Shown here: piece by piece, positions 7,467 to 16,694 of the stretch | Numbering within the stretch: position 1 is the stretch's first letter | Layout of the letters: each line of letters begins with the position of its first letter | Notes under the pieces: model-generated | Database searches by the model: none | Told to the model about the DNA's origin: nothing | What the model saw: only the letters and a program-made list of their open reading frames with translations | DNA from: Blautia sp. | GTDB taxonomy: Bacteria > Bacillota > Clostridia > Lachnospirales > Lachnospiraceae | NCBI GenBank assembly: GCA_029257775.1 | Contig: JARIAQ010000046.1 | Location: forward strand, 1-36,606 | Reading direction: 5' to 3' | Length of the DNA: 36,606 bases | Translations under genes and position numbers: made by a program

Positions 7467-10400
7467 TTACAGTTCTTCTATAGAAATTTTACTTCCCCCT
7501 TCTCCTGCTTTTGCAGGTTCAATAAGAAGATGCACAGGGATGCGAGATTTAATTTCTTCTACATGGGTAATAACTCCTACACTTCGTTTTTTATTTCTTA
7601 TCTTTTCTAAAGCCTCCATAACTACTTCTAAACAAGTTTCATCTAATGTTCCAAATCCTTCATCTAAGAAAAACAGTTCCAAAGGCGCGGCTCCCTTCAT
7701 TTGTATTTGAGAAGATAAGGCGAGAGCCAGAGCTAAAGAAGCCATAAAAGTTTCTCCTCCAGATAAAGTAGATGCGGGTCTGGATACACCGCCATTTTTA
7801 TAATCACGAATAATAAAAGCAGTATTTTCATCAATTTCCATTCCATAAGTATTCCCTGTCATCTCTTTTAAACTTACATCAGCTTCTCTTGCAATATGTT
7901 CCAGATAATAACGGGAAATATATTCAACAAAGCGCTTGCCCCTAAATAGACCTTCTAATTCCGAAAGAATGTCTAATTTATGACGAATTTTTTCTAACAA
8001 AACATAGACCTTCGCTTTTTCTTCCCATGCAATTTTCATTTGCTCCAATTCTTTTCTCACTGCTCCAAAGCATTTGTTTTCCTCTGCAGTTTCTGATTCC
8101 AATGTTTGCACTTCTTTTTCCAGCAATGCAAATTCTTCCTTATCAACCCGCTCTTTTGATAATTTATTCTTAATCTGCTGAAGCTGTTCTTGAATACGAA
8201 TTTTCTCATTTTGGAAATTTTCTATTTTTCTTCTTATATACAATAATTCCTCTTCTTCTTTGTAGTATCTTTCGATATAGGCTTCTTCTTTGACAAAAAC
8301 GCTTTCCATTTTTCCTTTTAAAATTTCATTTTTTTGAATACGTTCTTTTGTAGAAGCCTCAGCTAACGCTTTTACAGCAGCCAACTGCTCTGAATACTCC
8401 TTTTCTTCTATAGCAGCTTTATCAAAAATCAATTTTGTAGTTTCATATTGCTTTTCCAGAATTTCGATTAACTCTTTCACACTTTTTAATTTTTGGGAAA
8501 GATTTTTTTCTGTTCCTACTTTATCTAAAATCTTTTCGTTTATTTCTAAAATCTTTTCTTCTATTTGTTTTTGCAAAAGGAAATTTTCTGTCTGCTGTGT
8601 TTTCAGTTGCTGAATAATGTTCTCTCCCTTTTCTCGATTTTCTATACGAGCATCTAACCTTTGCTCCAAAATCTGCAAGTGCTTTTGCATTTCTTCTCTT
8701 TTCTTACTTTTTTCCTGCATTGCTTCGTATTCTGCTTGAAAATCAAAGATATTTACAGTCTGCTGAAGAAACTCCAATTCTTTTTCTTTTTGAATAATTT
8801 CGTTGTTTTCTTCTTCCCATTCCACTCTTCTTTCCGCATAGTGTTTTTGCAATGCTTTTATCTCAGTCTCTTTTTTTACAACTTCTGTTTGCAGATTTTG
8901 AAGTTCTTCTAGAAGTTTCGGACTAACTGGAAGATTTTCAAAAATCACTTGTTTTTCTTGCTGTAATCTTGTCTTTACTTCAACAATCGTCTCCTGGATT
9001 GTCCTCATTTCTTTTTCTAATGTTTCTTTCTTCTTTTGCAATGCCAAAATATTTTCTTTTTGTGGCAATATCTGTGCTTTTTCATGATGAATACTTCCAC
9101 ATACAGGGCAAGGTTTCCCCTCTTCCAAAGAGGCAGCCAGAGTAGAAGCCATATTTTCTACATAAAGCTGTTCTAGCTGTTCTTTCCTTGCTTGAATTTG
9201 TACTTGCTCTTTTTGAGCTATTTCTAATTCATCAGATAGTTTTTGGCATATCCTTTTTTGGTGTTCCCATGCTTCTTGGAGATATGCTGTTTTTTCAGCT
9301 TCTTTTTCCTTTAAATGTTGTATAACACTCTGCTTTTCTGTTTCTTTTTCAGCTAAACTTTTTTCAGCTATTTCCATGGCCTTTTTTATAGTATTTCTTC
9401 GCATTTTTAATTGCTTTAAATCTCTGACTTTCTGAAAACCATCAATGATCATTTGCTGTGTTTCTGATGAAATTGCAGTTTTTATAATTTCTTGTTGCAA
9501 TTCCGTTTTTTGCTGTTTTCGCATTTCAATATCTTGAAGCAACGTATTCATTTTATTCTGCGCATTGAAAAGTTGTTCCTTTATTTCCTCACCAGTTTTT
9601 GTCTTTGCCTCGAAATACTGTTTTTGTCTATCCTTTTCCTCTTCCAGTTTTAATGCATCCAACAGATTATTTTTTTCCTGTTCCCACACAGGTTTCTTTT
9701 CCTGTTTATCCTCCTCTATTTTTTGAAGTTCTCTTTGTACAGATGTAAATACCCTCTTTTTTTCCTCCCATGCATCTGTAAGGATACCTGCTTTTTCTCC
9801 ATAGTTCTTTTCTTTCACAATACTTTCCCGATAATCAGAAAAATATGGCAAAAGCATATTGGCAATTTCTGCTTTTTTTAAATCTTCCTGTAAAGTGTCT
9901 ATTTCTTTTTGTTCTTGAGAAAGAACAAGTTCTCTTGCATAAATGGTATCGTATTCGTCCCACAATAAAATTTGCCCTTTACGCCTCTCTAACTCTTGAC
10001 GCATTTTTCTTAAAATACTTTCTTTTTTTATTAAATCCTGTTCTAATGCTGCTTTTTTTTGTTCCAGATTTTCCATTGCCTCTGGTGTAATAGTTTCATA
10101 ACGAGACAGAGCTCCTTCTTGTTCTCTTCGCTTTCCTTCCCACTGCCCTGCCTGCTCCTTCACCAAAAAAGCAAGACGTTCTCCATATTTTTCTAGATGG
10201 AAAAGTCGTTCCAACATTTTATTTCTTTCCATACCTTCTAATTTTAGAAATTCAGAAAATTTCCCTTGGGGCAAAACCACTGTACGAAAAAAATCATCTT
10301 TAGAAAGTCCCAGAACTTCCTGACATTTTCCATTTACTGTTCCTACTCTATCTGCCAAAACCACTGGTTCTGTTTCTGTAATATCAAGAAATTTAGCGCT

Positions 10401-10712
10401 ATCGCTACGAATACCACCATCTTTTGTTCTTTTAAAACTGCGAGTTACCAAATATTTATGTAAATCCTTCTCTTGTATGGAAAAAATATATTCTACATAA
10501 GCTTTGTCTGTATTTACATTAATATAGTTAGTACTATTTCTAGAGGTTGTTCCATAAAGCGCCAGCGTCATACCATCTAAAATACTAGTTTTTCCACTTC
10601 CTGTAGGACCAAAAATCCCAAAGAGTCCTTGTCTGGTTAATCTCTCAAAATCAATTTCCTGAACTTCTAAAAAACTATTTAATCCCTTCATTTTCATAGA
10701 AATTGGTTTCAT
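7467..10712 (-). CDS. sbcC: exonuclease SbcCD subunit C (Rad50-like SMC ATPase)
   Basis: Large ATPase subunit of the SbcCD nuclease, which opens DNA hairpins and processes double-strand ends. Order of parts: Walker A GPTGSGKT (about residue 35), a long coiled coil, a zinc hook CPVC at about 535-538 almost exactly mid-protein, a return coiled coil, then the LSGGE signature and Walker B FFLDEGFGTLD near the C-terminus. I use the ATG at 10712 (MKPISM) because GGAGG is 6 nt upstream and directly abuts the ATG at 10718. The start overlaps sbcD by 38 nt. The length of 1081 aa is typical. Confidence 0.95.
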   Translation of the reverse strand: MKPISMKMKGLNSFLEVQEIDFERLTRQGLFGIFGPTGSGKTSILDGMTLALYGTTSRNSTNYINVNTDKAYVEYIFSIQEKDLHKYLVTRSFKRTKDGGIRSDSAKFLDITETEPVVLADRVGTVNGKCQEVLGLSKDDFFRTVVLPQGKFSEFLKLEGMERNKMLERLFHLEKYGERLAFLVKEQAGQWEGKRREQEGALSRYETITPEAMENLEQKKAALEQDLIKKESILRKMRQELERRKGQILLWDEYDTIYARELVLSQEQKEIDTLQEDLKKAEIANMLLPYFSDYRESIVKEKNYGEKAGILTDAWEEKKRVFTSVQRELQKIEEDKQEKKPVWEQEKNNLLDALKLEEEKDRQKQYFEAKTKTGEEIKEQLFNAQNKMNTLLQDIEMRKQQKTELQQEIIKTAISSETQQMIIDGFQKVRDLKQLKMRRNTIKKAMEIAEKSLAEKETEKQSVIQHLKEKEAEKTAYLQEAWEHQKRICQKLSDELEIAQKEQVQIQARKEQLEQLYVENMASTLAASLEEGKPCPVCGSIHHEKAQILPQKENILALQKKKETLEKEMRTIQETIVEVKTRLQQEKQVIFENLPVSPKLLEELQNLQTEVVKKETEIKALQKHYAERRVEWEEENNEIIQKEKELEFLQQTVNIFDFQAEYEAMQEKSKKREEMQKHLQILEQRLDARIENREKGENIIQQLKTQQTENFLLQKQIEEKILEINEKILDKVGTEKNLSQKLKSVKELIEILEKQYETTKLIFDKAAIEEKEYSEQLAAVKALAEASTKERIQKNEILKGKMESVFVKEEAYIERYYKEEEELLYIRRKIENFQNEKIRIQEQLQQIKNKLSKERVDKEEFALLEKEVQTLESETAEENKCFGAVRKELEQMKIAWEEKAKVYVLLEKIRHKLDILSELEGLFRGKRFVEYISRYYLEHIAREADVSLKEMTGNTYGMEIDENTAFIIRDYKNGGVSRPASTLSGGETFMASLALALALSSQIQMKGAAPLELFFLDEGFGTLDETCLEVVMEALEKIRNKKRSVGVITHVEEIKSRIPVHLLIEPAKAGEGGSKISIEEL

Positions 10713-11916
10713 TTTCATCCTCCTTTTTTAAAATTTCCTGTAGAGTTTCTAATATTTCTTCTTCTGGCAGAACACCTTTTTTTTCCTGATAATAATCTAA
10801 GAATAATTCCTGAAAAGTTTTCTCTGTAAAAATAGTTTTTGTTCTTTTTTCTTCTATTTCAGGAAAAATGGGAATGACTTCCAAAATATCTTCTTTGTAG
10901 CTTTTTAATTCTTTTAATTGTTCTTCCCGAATATAAGTATCTGTATGAATTTGTAGATACACATAGCAGGAACGATTTTGATTTTCCTTACATTTTTTCA
11001 ATGCTTCTTCATAATTTTTACAAATCCATTTTTCGATGGGTTTAGGATTATCAAAATAAAATTCCTGTACGACTAAATCTTTATGAGGATGTAGTATAAC
11101 CAAGGAACACTGCTTTGCAATAACCGTTTCCTGCAGACGATAAGGCAATGGAGAACCGCTATATCGAATTTTGCCATGACTTCCTATGACTTTTTGCGGT
11201 CTATGTACGTGACCCAGAGCTACATACTGGGCTTTTTCAGGAAACACATCTGGCGGAAGCAAATAGCTATTCCCCAACATCATCCCCTGTTCTGAACCAT
11301 CTTTTTTGCAACCCAAAGTAAAAACATGACTAATCAGCACATTAATCGCATCTTCCTCATACCAAAAAGCTCTTTTTTGAAACAAAGTTCTTATTTTTTC
11401 TGCATAATCAGCTGCACGTTTTTCAACACTATCCTCTTCCTGATATAAAACCTCATTTAATGTCTTTTCACTGACATAAGGAACGCAGGCAAAAATAGCT
11501 TTTTCACCTTTGCACGAAAATGAAAATACACCTTCGTCTAAAGACTCTATTTCAAAATCCCCATATTTTCCTGAAGGGATTTTGGTATGTGGTGTTCCAT
11601 AAATAATAATGCCATGCTCCCCAGCTAAGGGAACAATAGCCTCTAAACGAGAAGGTTGATCATGATTACCTGCAATTAAAACAACAAGACGCTGTCCTTG
11701 TTTACTCAATTTTTTTAATATATGGTATAAAAGCATTTCTGCTTTGGCAGAAGGATGACCGTTATCAAACACATCTCCAGCAATACAAATCACATCAGCA
11801 TCTGTAGTATCTGCAATGGTAACAAACTGTTCTAACACGATTCTTTGTTCTTCCAATCTACTTTTTCCTTCAAGAAGCTTTCCAATATGCCAGTCTGCGG
11901 TATGTAATATTCTCAT
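10675..11916 (-). CDS. sbcD: exonuclease SbcCD subunit D (Mre11-like nuclease)
   Basis: Metallophosphoesterase subunit of SbcCD. All phosphoesterase motifs are present in order: DWHIGK (about residue 8), GDVFD (about 47), GNHDQPSR (about 83) and GHVHRP (about 225), followed by the capping and C-terminal SbcC-binding region. At 413 aa it is a normal length. It starts the sbcD-sbcC unit and diverges from lgt; the 143-bp gap between them carries a candidate -10 for each direction. The ribosome binding site is weak (AGG). Confidence 0.95.
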   Translation of the reverse strand: MRILHTADWHIGKLLEGKSRLEEQRIVLEQFVTIADTTDADVICIAGDVFDNGHPSAKAEMLLYHILKKLSKQGQRLVVLIAGNHDQPSRLEAIVPLAGEHGIIIYGTPHTKIPSGKYGDFEIESLDEGVFSFSCKGEKAIFACVPYVSEKTLNEVLYQEEDSVEKRAADYAEKIRTLFQKRAFWYEEDAINVLISHVFTLGCKKDGSEQGMMLGNSYLLPPDVFPEKAQYVALGHVHRPQKVIGSHGKIRYSGSPLPYRLQETVIAKQCSLVILHPHKDLVVQEFYFDNPKPIEKWICKNYEEALKKCKENQNRSCYVYLQIHTDTYIREEQLKELKSYKEDILEVIPIFPEIEEKRTKTIFTEKTFQELFLDYYQEKKGVLPEEEILETLQEILKKEDENETNFYENEGIK

Positions 11917-11955
11917 AAAATAAAACCTGCTGCTTTCTATTTATATTCTATTCTT

Positions 11956-11961
11956 ATTTTA
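11956..11961 (-). promoter_or_regulatory. putative extended -10 element for sbcD
   Basis: Minus strand TGTTAAAAT has the TG extension one base before TAAAAT (11956-11961). No good -35 is visible 17 bp upstream, only a T-run. Confidence 0.35.
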
Positions 11962-11991
11962 ACATTTGCCATAAAGGAAAAAAAGAGAATA

Positions 11992-12020
11992 ATGATTTTT
12001 TTCAAAAAAGATGTTATAAT
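11992..12020 (+). promoter_or_regulatory. putative extended -10 promoter for lgt
   Basis: Plus strand TGTTATAAT gives a perfect TATAAT (12015-12020) with a TG extension. The -35 position (ATGATT, 11992-11997, spacer 17) is weak, as is usual for extended -10 promoters. Confidence 0.6.
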
Positions 12021-12059
12021 GGTGAAACAAAAATTGATATAAGAAAGTGAGATGCAAAA

Positions 12060-12833
12060 ATGAAAAATGATTTATTTTCTATAGGACCCCTTACCATACA
12101 TAGCTATGGTTTGATGATTGCTTTAGGTATCTTAGTCTGTGTTTTCATGGGAATGTATCGTGCAAAAAAACATGGTTATCAAGATGAAGCTGTTTTAGAC
12201 ATCGCTATTTTTGGTATTTTAAGTGGTTTTATTGGAGCAAAACTTTTATACGTTCTTGTAGAATTTAAAAGTTTTTTGGCCAATCCCATGAACGTACTAG
12301 GTTCAGAAGGATTTGTTGTCTATGGAGGAATTATTGTAGGTGCTTTAGCAGGAGTAATATATTGCCGTGTAAAAAAACTACCTTTCTGGGAATACTTTGA
12401 TTTACTGGCTCCGTCCATTGCCATTGCTCAAGGATTTGGACGTATTGGCTGCTTCCTTGCAGGCTGTTGCTATGGCAGACCAACAGACGCTTTTTGGGGT
12501 ATCACATTTCCAGAAAAAAGTTTTGCACCAGCCGGCATTCCTCTTATTCCTACACAGCTTATTTCTTCCGCAGGCGACTTTATAATTGCAGGTATTTTGC
12601 TCTTATATAGTAAAAATAATAAACACTCTGGAAACGTGGGAATTCTTTATATGATACTCTATGGCATTGGCAGATTTCTCATAGAATTTTTAAGAAGTGA
12701 TGATAGGGGAATGGTAGGAATGTTATCCACTTCTCAGTTTATTTCCATTGGTATTGTGCTACTTGCATTTCTTCTATTTTTTAGAAAGAAAATTTTTAAA
12801 AATACCAAAAGTGACAAAAAAGAAGACGCATAA
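12060..12833 (+). CDS. lgt: phosphatidylglycerol--prolipoprotein diacylglyceryl transferase
   Basis: Integral membrane enzyme that transfers diacylglycerol to the lipobox cysteine of prolipoproteins, the first step of lipoprotein maturation. The conserved blocks are present: IHSYGLMIALG at the N-terminus, GRIGCFLAGCCYGRPT (about residues 129-144, the clostridial version of the Lgt signature), and YGIGRFLIEFLRSDDRG near the end. About seven membrane segments are visible. At 257 aa it is normal. It is the only plus-strand gene in the window, with its own promoter and a terminator shared with the convergent YkgJ-type gene. A likely substrate, the cyclophilin lipoprotein, is encoded at 16.1 kb. 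Confidence 0.95.
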   Translation: MKNDLFSIGPLTIHSYGLMIALGILVCVFMGMYRAKKHGYQDEAVLDIAIFGILSGFIGAKLLYVLVEFKSFLANPMNVLGSEGFVVYGGIIVGALAGVIYCRVKKLPFWEYFDLLAPSIAIAQGFGRIGCFLAGCCYGRPTDAFWGITFPEKSFAPAGIPLIPTQLISSAGDFIIAGILLLYSKNNKHSGNVGILYMILYGIGRFLIEFLRSDDRGMVGMLSTSQFISIGIVLLAFLLFFRKKIFKNTKSDKKEDA

Positions 12834-12835
12834 AA

Positions 12836-12879
12836 GAAAAGGAGATTTATCGAAATTCTCGATTATCTCCTTCTTTTTT
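12836..12879. terminator. bidirectional terminator between lgt and the YkgJ-type gene
   Basis: AAGGAGAT (12839-12846) pairs with ATCTCCTT (12865-12872), with an inner stem ATCGA/TCGAT. CTTTTTT follows on plus, and TTTTCTTTT follows on minus, so it can end both convergent transcripts. Confidence 0.85.
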
Positions 12880-13540
12880 ATAAAAATATTCTTTTCATTT
12901 CTTTCAATCGAAAATCAAACTGAGAATAAAAATCATCTTCTATCTTATATGGTGTCATATAAAAAATTTGTAACAGTTTGATCGAAAATTGTTTCCATAA
13001 ATCTTCATTTTGAGCTTTTTCTAAAGTTTCCTGTATTGCCTTCAAAAAGTAATGCCAGTTCTTAATAAAAGTTTCATATTTTTGGATTTCCCTTATTCCC
13101 AACCACTTTTGTACCTTTACTTTTGTCTTAGGTTCCTGAGGACATTCCTTAACTTGAAGGAAATATTGAAAATTATTTTCTTCATAAATTCTTCCCAAAG
13201 GAAACATACGACAAAATCCAGGACGAAATTCATGAATAGAACATCTTCCCTGCTCATTTAAAAAACTGCATTTTTCTTCCAGACCATTCATTTTTAGATT
13301 AGGGAGAATGATTCCCTCTACAACGTGTAATTCCACTGCATAAGACAATAATTGTTCAAAGCTTTGTTGCATATTCTTAGAAAGGAAAAATACATCATAG
13401 GGATCTAATACAATGGAATGGCCCATACCTTGACAACATTTAGAACAACCTTTACAGTCATTGCATCCAGCTTTTACCATATCATTATATCCATATCGCT
13501 TACCATCAGAAATTTCTGATAAATCAAGATCTCTTATCAT
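12878..13540 (-). CDS. YkgJ family cysteine-cluster protein
   Basis: A 220-aa protein with the YkgJ/UPF0153 zinc or iron chelatase-like pattern: CNDCKGCSKCC (about residues 23-33), then the CSFLNEQGRCSIHEFRPGFCRMFP block (about 90-113). Function is unknown; the family is called putative metal-binding or chelatase. I use the ATG at 13540 (MIRDLD): GGAAGGAG lies 8 nt upstream, and the longer in-frame start would overlap the helicase gene. It begins 4 nt after the helicase stop, so the pair is one operon. Confidence 0.88.
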   Translation of the reverse strand: MIRDLDLSEISDGKRYGYNDMVKAGCNDCKGCSKCCQGMGHSIVLDPYDVFFLSKNMQQSFEQLLSYAVELHVVEGIILPNLKMNGLEEKCSFLNEQGRCSIHEFRPGFCRMFPLGRIYEENNFQYFLQVKECPQEPKTKVKVQKWLGIREIQKYETFIKNWHYFLKAIQETLEKAQNEDLWKQFSIKLLQIFYMTPYKIEDDFYSQFDFRLKEMKRIFL

Positions 13541-13544
13541 CGCT

Positions 13545-15572
13545 TTACTCCTTCCATTGATACATATATAACTCATGAAGCGCTCTTGTTGCACAAATAT
13601 AAGCTGCCTGTTTTAATAAAGGTGTAGTTTTTTCTTTACCAATACTGAATACTTGATCAAATTCCAAACCTTTTGCTAAGTAAAACGTAGTAACAGTAAG
13701 TCCCTTTTTAAAAGCAGAACTATCTTTGTCAATATAAAAAGTTTGTGGAAATTTTTCTTTTAAATATTGATATGCAAAAATCGCATCTTCCTCTGTCATA
13801 GTAATAATTGCAGCAGTTTCATATTCTTGATCTTGTAGTTTTAAATTTTTAAGGGCCTCATCTAACATTTCCTCCACAACAGTAAAATTCTTTTCTTCTA
13901 CTGCTTTTCCATGACGTTCAAATAACTCTACCCCCTCCACGTGGGTAATACTATTAGCATAAGTTGCAATTTCCATGGTATTACGATAACTTTTATTCAT
14001 ATAAATCATACGTATCTGCTTTCCGTAAATTTCTGGCAAAAATTCTAAAACATTTTGCACTTCTGCTTCCATCGTTTGGGCTTTATCTCCTAAAATAGTC
14101 ATAGGACAATGAAACAATTCTTTTAAAATTGTATACTGCAAATAAGAATAATCCTGCATTTCATCAATAACTAAATGTTTAACGTTTTTTTGGGGTACAG
14201 AAGAAAATAAACGATATTTTAAATAAAGCATGGGATATACATCTTCATAGGAAAGTATACGCTTTTCATAGGAACAAGCAGGCAATGTCTTAAGCCCCGT
14301 ACGTTTTAAAAAACGGTTGTATAAAATGTATAGATCTTTTACTTCATACATTTTCATAAATTTGCCGTAAAGCATATCTCGTTCTTCTTCTGGCAAAGTA
14401 CAATCTTTTAAAGTTTCATACTCATCTATAAAATATTCCAACACCGCTTCCATTCTAGAAAGAAGAGGAATATCCTGGAATTTATAATAAAATAAAGTTA
14501 AAATTTCTTGTTCTGTCTTTTCAAATCCTCTATATGTGATAGAACGAAAATTCATAAGCTCATCTTCTAATTCCAATAGAAATGCCTCCGCTTCATCAAG
14601 AAAATCTTTTGATTGCTTCCAACGCATTCTTCTAATCTGATTTTCATCTCCAAAAGCAATTTCTCTTTCAATCTGACAATAGCGATCCTCACAGTCATAG
14701 ACATATGGTTTTAGTTCTTTATAAGCATATAAATCAAAGCTTATTTCTTGAATATTTTCTTCTCCCAGTTCCGGCAAAATATGAGAAATATAATCCGAAA
14801 AAACACTATTCGGGGACAATACTAAAATATTAGAAGATTTTAAATGTTCTCGATCATGATACAAAAGATAAGCAATTCGGTGTAGTGCCACAGAAGTTTT
14901 TCCACTTCCTGCAGCCCCTTGGATTACCATAATTTTATCTTTTGTATTTCGAATAATCGCATTTTGCTCTTTCTGAATAGTACGTACAATATTTTTAAGT
15001 TGTACATCCCCATTATTTCCTAACTCTGCTTTTAAAATGTCATCATCAATTTTGACATCACTTTCGAATTCATAAACCATTTTTCTATGGCGGATTTTAT
15101 ACTGCCATTTGGAAGTGATTTCTCCATATAAAACACCTGCTGGTGCAATATAACTAGCAGCTCCCTTATCATAATCGTAAAATAAACCACTTACTGGCGC
15201 CCTCCAATCGTAGATTAAAGGAACCTGACCAGTTTTTTCAGAAAAATTTCCAATACCAATATAAAATGATTCTGACTCATCATCTCCTTCGTAACAAAAA
15301 TCAACTCTTCCAAAAAAAGGAGAATCCAACATTTTTTCTAAACGTTGACGATAAAGAAGTTGTTCCTGATTGGCATTTAATTGTTGAAAAAGTATCTGCT
15401 GGTTATCAAAATTTTCATACCCATACTGATCCATCTCTGTGTAGTTATCCCAATAATAGGTGTGCATATTTTCAATTTCTTTTTGTCCTTCAAAAAGAGT
15501 ATTGTTAACTTCTTGAATTCTATACTTCAATTTTTCGTTAATAAGCTCTAAAAATTCTGTTCCCTCACTCAT
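13545..15572 (-). CDS. HelD-like UvrD/Rep superfamily 1 helicase (RNA polymerase recycling type)
   Basis: A 675-aa ATPase of the HelD family, which in Firmicutes binds RNA polymerase and dislodges it from DNA. An N-terminal coiled-coil arm (about 1-85) precedes the IYDWRAPVSGLFYDY block that marks this family. Then come Walker A GAAGSGKTS (about 219-227), Walker B VIDEMQDYS (about 450) and a C-terminal 1A/2A part ending CATRALHELYMY. It is shorter than Bacillus HelD (about 770 aa). GGAG spaced about 7 nt sets the ATG. It has its own promoter (15609-15637) downstream of a strong terminator. It could be a true DNA helicase, but the arm and the DWRAP block favour HelD. Confidence 0.85.
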   Translation of the reverse strand: MSEGTEFLELINEKLKYRIQEVNNTLFEGQKEIENMHTYYWDNYTEMDQYGYENFDNQQILFQQLNANQEQLLYRQRLEKMLDSPFFGRVDFCYEGDDESESFYIGIGNFSEKTGQVPLIYDWRAPVSGLFYDYDKGAASYIAPAGVLYGEITSKWQYKIRHRKMVYEFESDVKIDDDILKAELGNNGDVQLKNIVRTIQKEQNAIIRNTKDKIMVIQGAAGSGKTSVALHRIAYLLYHDREHLKSSNILVLSPNSVFSDYISHILPELGEENIQEISFDLYAYKELKPYVYDCEDRYCQIEREIAFGDENQIRRMRWKQSKDFLDEAEAFLLELEDELMNFRSITYRGFEKTEQEILTLFYYKFQDIPLLSRMEAVLEYFIDEYETLKDCTLPEEERDMLYGKFMKMYEVKDLYILYNRFLKRTGLKTLPACSYEKRILSYEDVYPMLYLKYRLFSSVPQKNVKHLVIDEMQDYSYLQYTILKELFHCPMTILGDKAQTMEAEVQNVLEFLPEIYGKQIRMIYMNKSYRNTMEIATYANSITHVEGVELFERHGKAVEEKNFTVVEEMLDEALKNLKLQDQEYETAAIITMTEEDAIFAYQYLKEKFPQTFYIDKDSSAFKKGLTVTTFYLAKGLEFDQVFSIGKEKTTPLLKQAAYICATRALHELYMYQWKE

Positions 15573-15608
15573 AGCTGTTCTCCGTATTTCTAATTCTTTA
15601 AAAGCATT

Positions 15609-15637
15609 ATTATAACACAGGATAGAAAGTACGTCAT
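15609..15637 (-). promoter_or_regulatory. putative promoter for helD-ykgJ unit
   Basis: Minus strand ATGACG (15632-15637), 17-bp spacer, then TATAAT (15609-15614) with a TG extension. Confidence 0.6.
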
Positions 15638-15660
15638 CTGCTTGTCTTAATTATTTTCAT

Positions 15661-15705
15661 AAAAAAGGAGCTACTCCACTAAAACATAGGGAATAACTCC
15701 TTTTT
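15661..15705 (-). terminator. Rho-independent terminator after the Dabb gene
   Basis: Minus strand AAAAAGGAG pairs with CTCCTTTTT (9 bp), extended by an inner 7-bp stem with two G-U pairs around a short loop, and ends in a T-run. The stem starts just after the Dabb stop codon. The symmetric A/T tracts would also work in the other direction. Confidence 0.85.
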
Positions 15706-15706
15706 C

Positions 15707-16006
15707 TTATTCATAATCTAAACATGCTCTTTCTGTTACATAAGGGCGAACATAAAGATCTGCCACCTTTACATGTTCTGGATGTGAGCCATATACGGCT
15801 ACATCTTCAGCTTTTTCAAGAGTTGTTACTAATGCTATATCATGTGTACTAGATGATAATGGTTCATCTACAAATTCTACTGTTAAAAGCCCTGGTACTT
15901 TTCCTACTAAATTTTTCAAATTCTTAGCCATTTCTTTTTTTAAATTTGGCTTTTCAGACTCCTGAATTTCCGGTTTAAATTTCCACATAACGATATGATG
16001 TACCAT
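15707..16006 (-). CDS. Dabb family protein (stress-responsive A/B barrel domain)
   Basis: A 99-aa dimeric alpha/beta barrel (Dabb) protein. The family start MVHHIVMWKFK, the central LVGKVPGLLTVEFV and the YGSHPEHVKVADLYVRPY segment are typical. In bacteria these small proteins are mostly of unknown function, although some plant relatives are stress-induced or cyclases. It is a single-gene unit: a consensus promoter (16042-16070) and a GGAGG site 7 nt before the ATG lie upstream, and a strong terminator lies downstream. That layout suggests good expression. Confidence 0.9.
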   Translation of the reverse strand: MVHHIVMWKFKPEIQESEKPNLKKEMAKNLKNLVGKVPGLLTVEFVDEPLSSSTHDIALVTTLEKAEDVAVYGSHPEHVKVADLYVRPYVTERACLDYE

Positions 16007-16041
16007 GATGTACCCTCCTTATAACCACTAAATATAGGTTT

Positions 16042-16070
16042 ATTTTAACTTTGCCACTTCACATTGTCAA
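16042..16070 (-). promoter_or_regulatory. strong promoter for the Dabb gene
   Basis: Minus strand TTGACA (16065-16070), exact 17-bp spacer, TAAAAT (16042-16047). The -35 is perfect and the -10 has one mismatch. Confidence 0.75.
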
Positions 16071-16093
16071 CGATTTTCTAACTGGATATTTCC

Positions 16094-16678
16094 CTATTTT
16101 ACCACTTTAATACTTTCAATTACTGGCTGATTTTCCGGTAATACAGTACCATTTCCATCTACCACTTTTGCATCACTACAAATCTTATCTACAATTTCAA
16201 TTCCCTCTGTTACATGTCCAAAGGCAGCATACTGTCCGTCTAAATAAGTACTATCTTCATCTACAATAAAAAATTGTGAACTAGCACTATCTGGAGCCTG
16301 AGAACGAGCCATAGACAAAGTTCCCTTTTTGTGTGAAATCTTATTATCTACACCATTTTGAGAAAATTCTCCTTTAATGGTCTTTTCAGAACCACCTGTT
16401 CCATTTCCCAAAGGATCTCCCCCTTGCATCATAAATCCATCTATAATTCGATGAAAAGTCAATCCATCATAAAAACCATCTTCTGCCAATGAAATAAAGT
16501 TTTCAACTGTAATAGGTGCTTGCTCAGGTTCTAATTCCGCCTTGATTGTACCATAATCTTTAATTGTAATTTCAATCTCAGGATTTTGCTTATTATCCTT
16601 ATTGTCTTTTTCACTGCATCCAGTTAAAACCAATCCCAGTACACTAACTGCTACCAGTATTTGCGTTATTCTTTTCAT
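16094..16678 (-). CDS. lipoprotein peptidyl-prolyl isomerase, cyclophilin type
   Basis: Cell-surface cyclophilin that speeds proline isomerisation in exported proteins. A lipoprotein signal with lipobox LTGC (Cys about 21) is followed by a short charged linker and a single cyclophilin domain. Active-site residues are seen in FHRIIDGFMMQGGDP (about 78-92), MARSQAPDSASSQFFI (about 124-139) and YAAFGHV. At 194 aa it is a minimal extracytoplasmic form. It begins 16 nt after rsmH and ends the kdgK-rsmH-ppi unit. Lgt (12 kb) would lipidate it. Confidence 0.93.
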   Translation of the reverse strand: MKRITQILVAVSVLGLVLTGCSEKDNKDNKQNPEIEITIKDYGTIKAELEPEQAPITVENFISLAEDGFYDGLTFHRIIDGFMMQGGDPLGNGTGGSEKTIKGEFSQNGVDNKISHKKGTLSMARSQAPDSASSQFFIVDEDSTYLDGQYAAFGHVTEGIEIVDKICSDAKVVDGNGTVLPENQPVIESIKVVK

Positions 16679-16694
16679 GAATTTATAATCTCCT

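Noticed and set aside
13541-13594. Longer start for the YkgJ-type protein at 13594
   Set aside because: It would overlap the helicase gene by 50 nt, whereas the ATG at 13540 has an ideal ribosome binding site.
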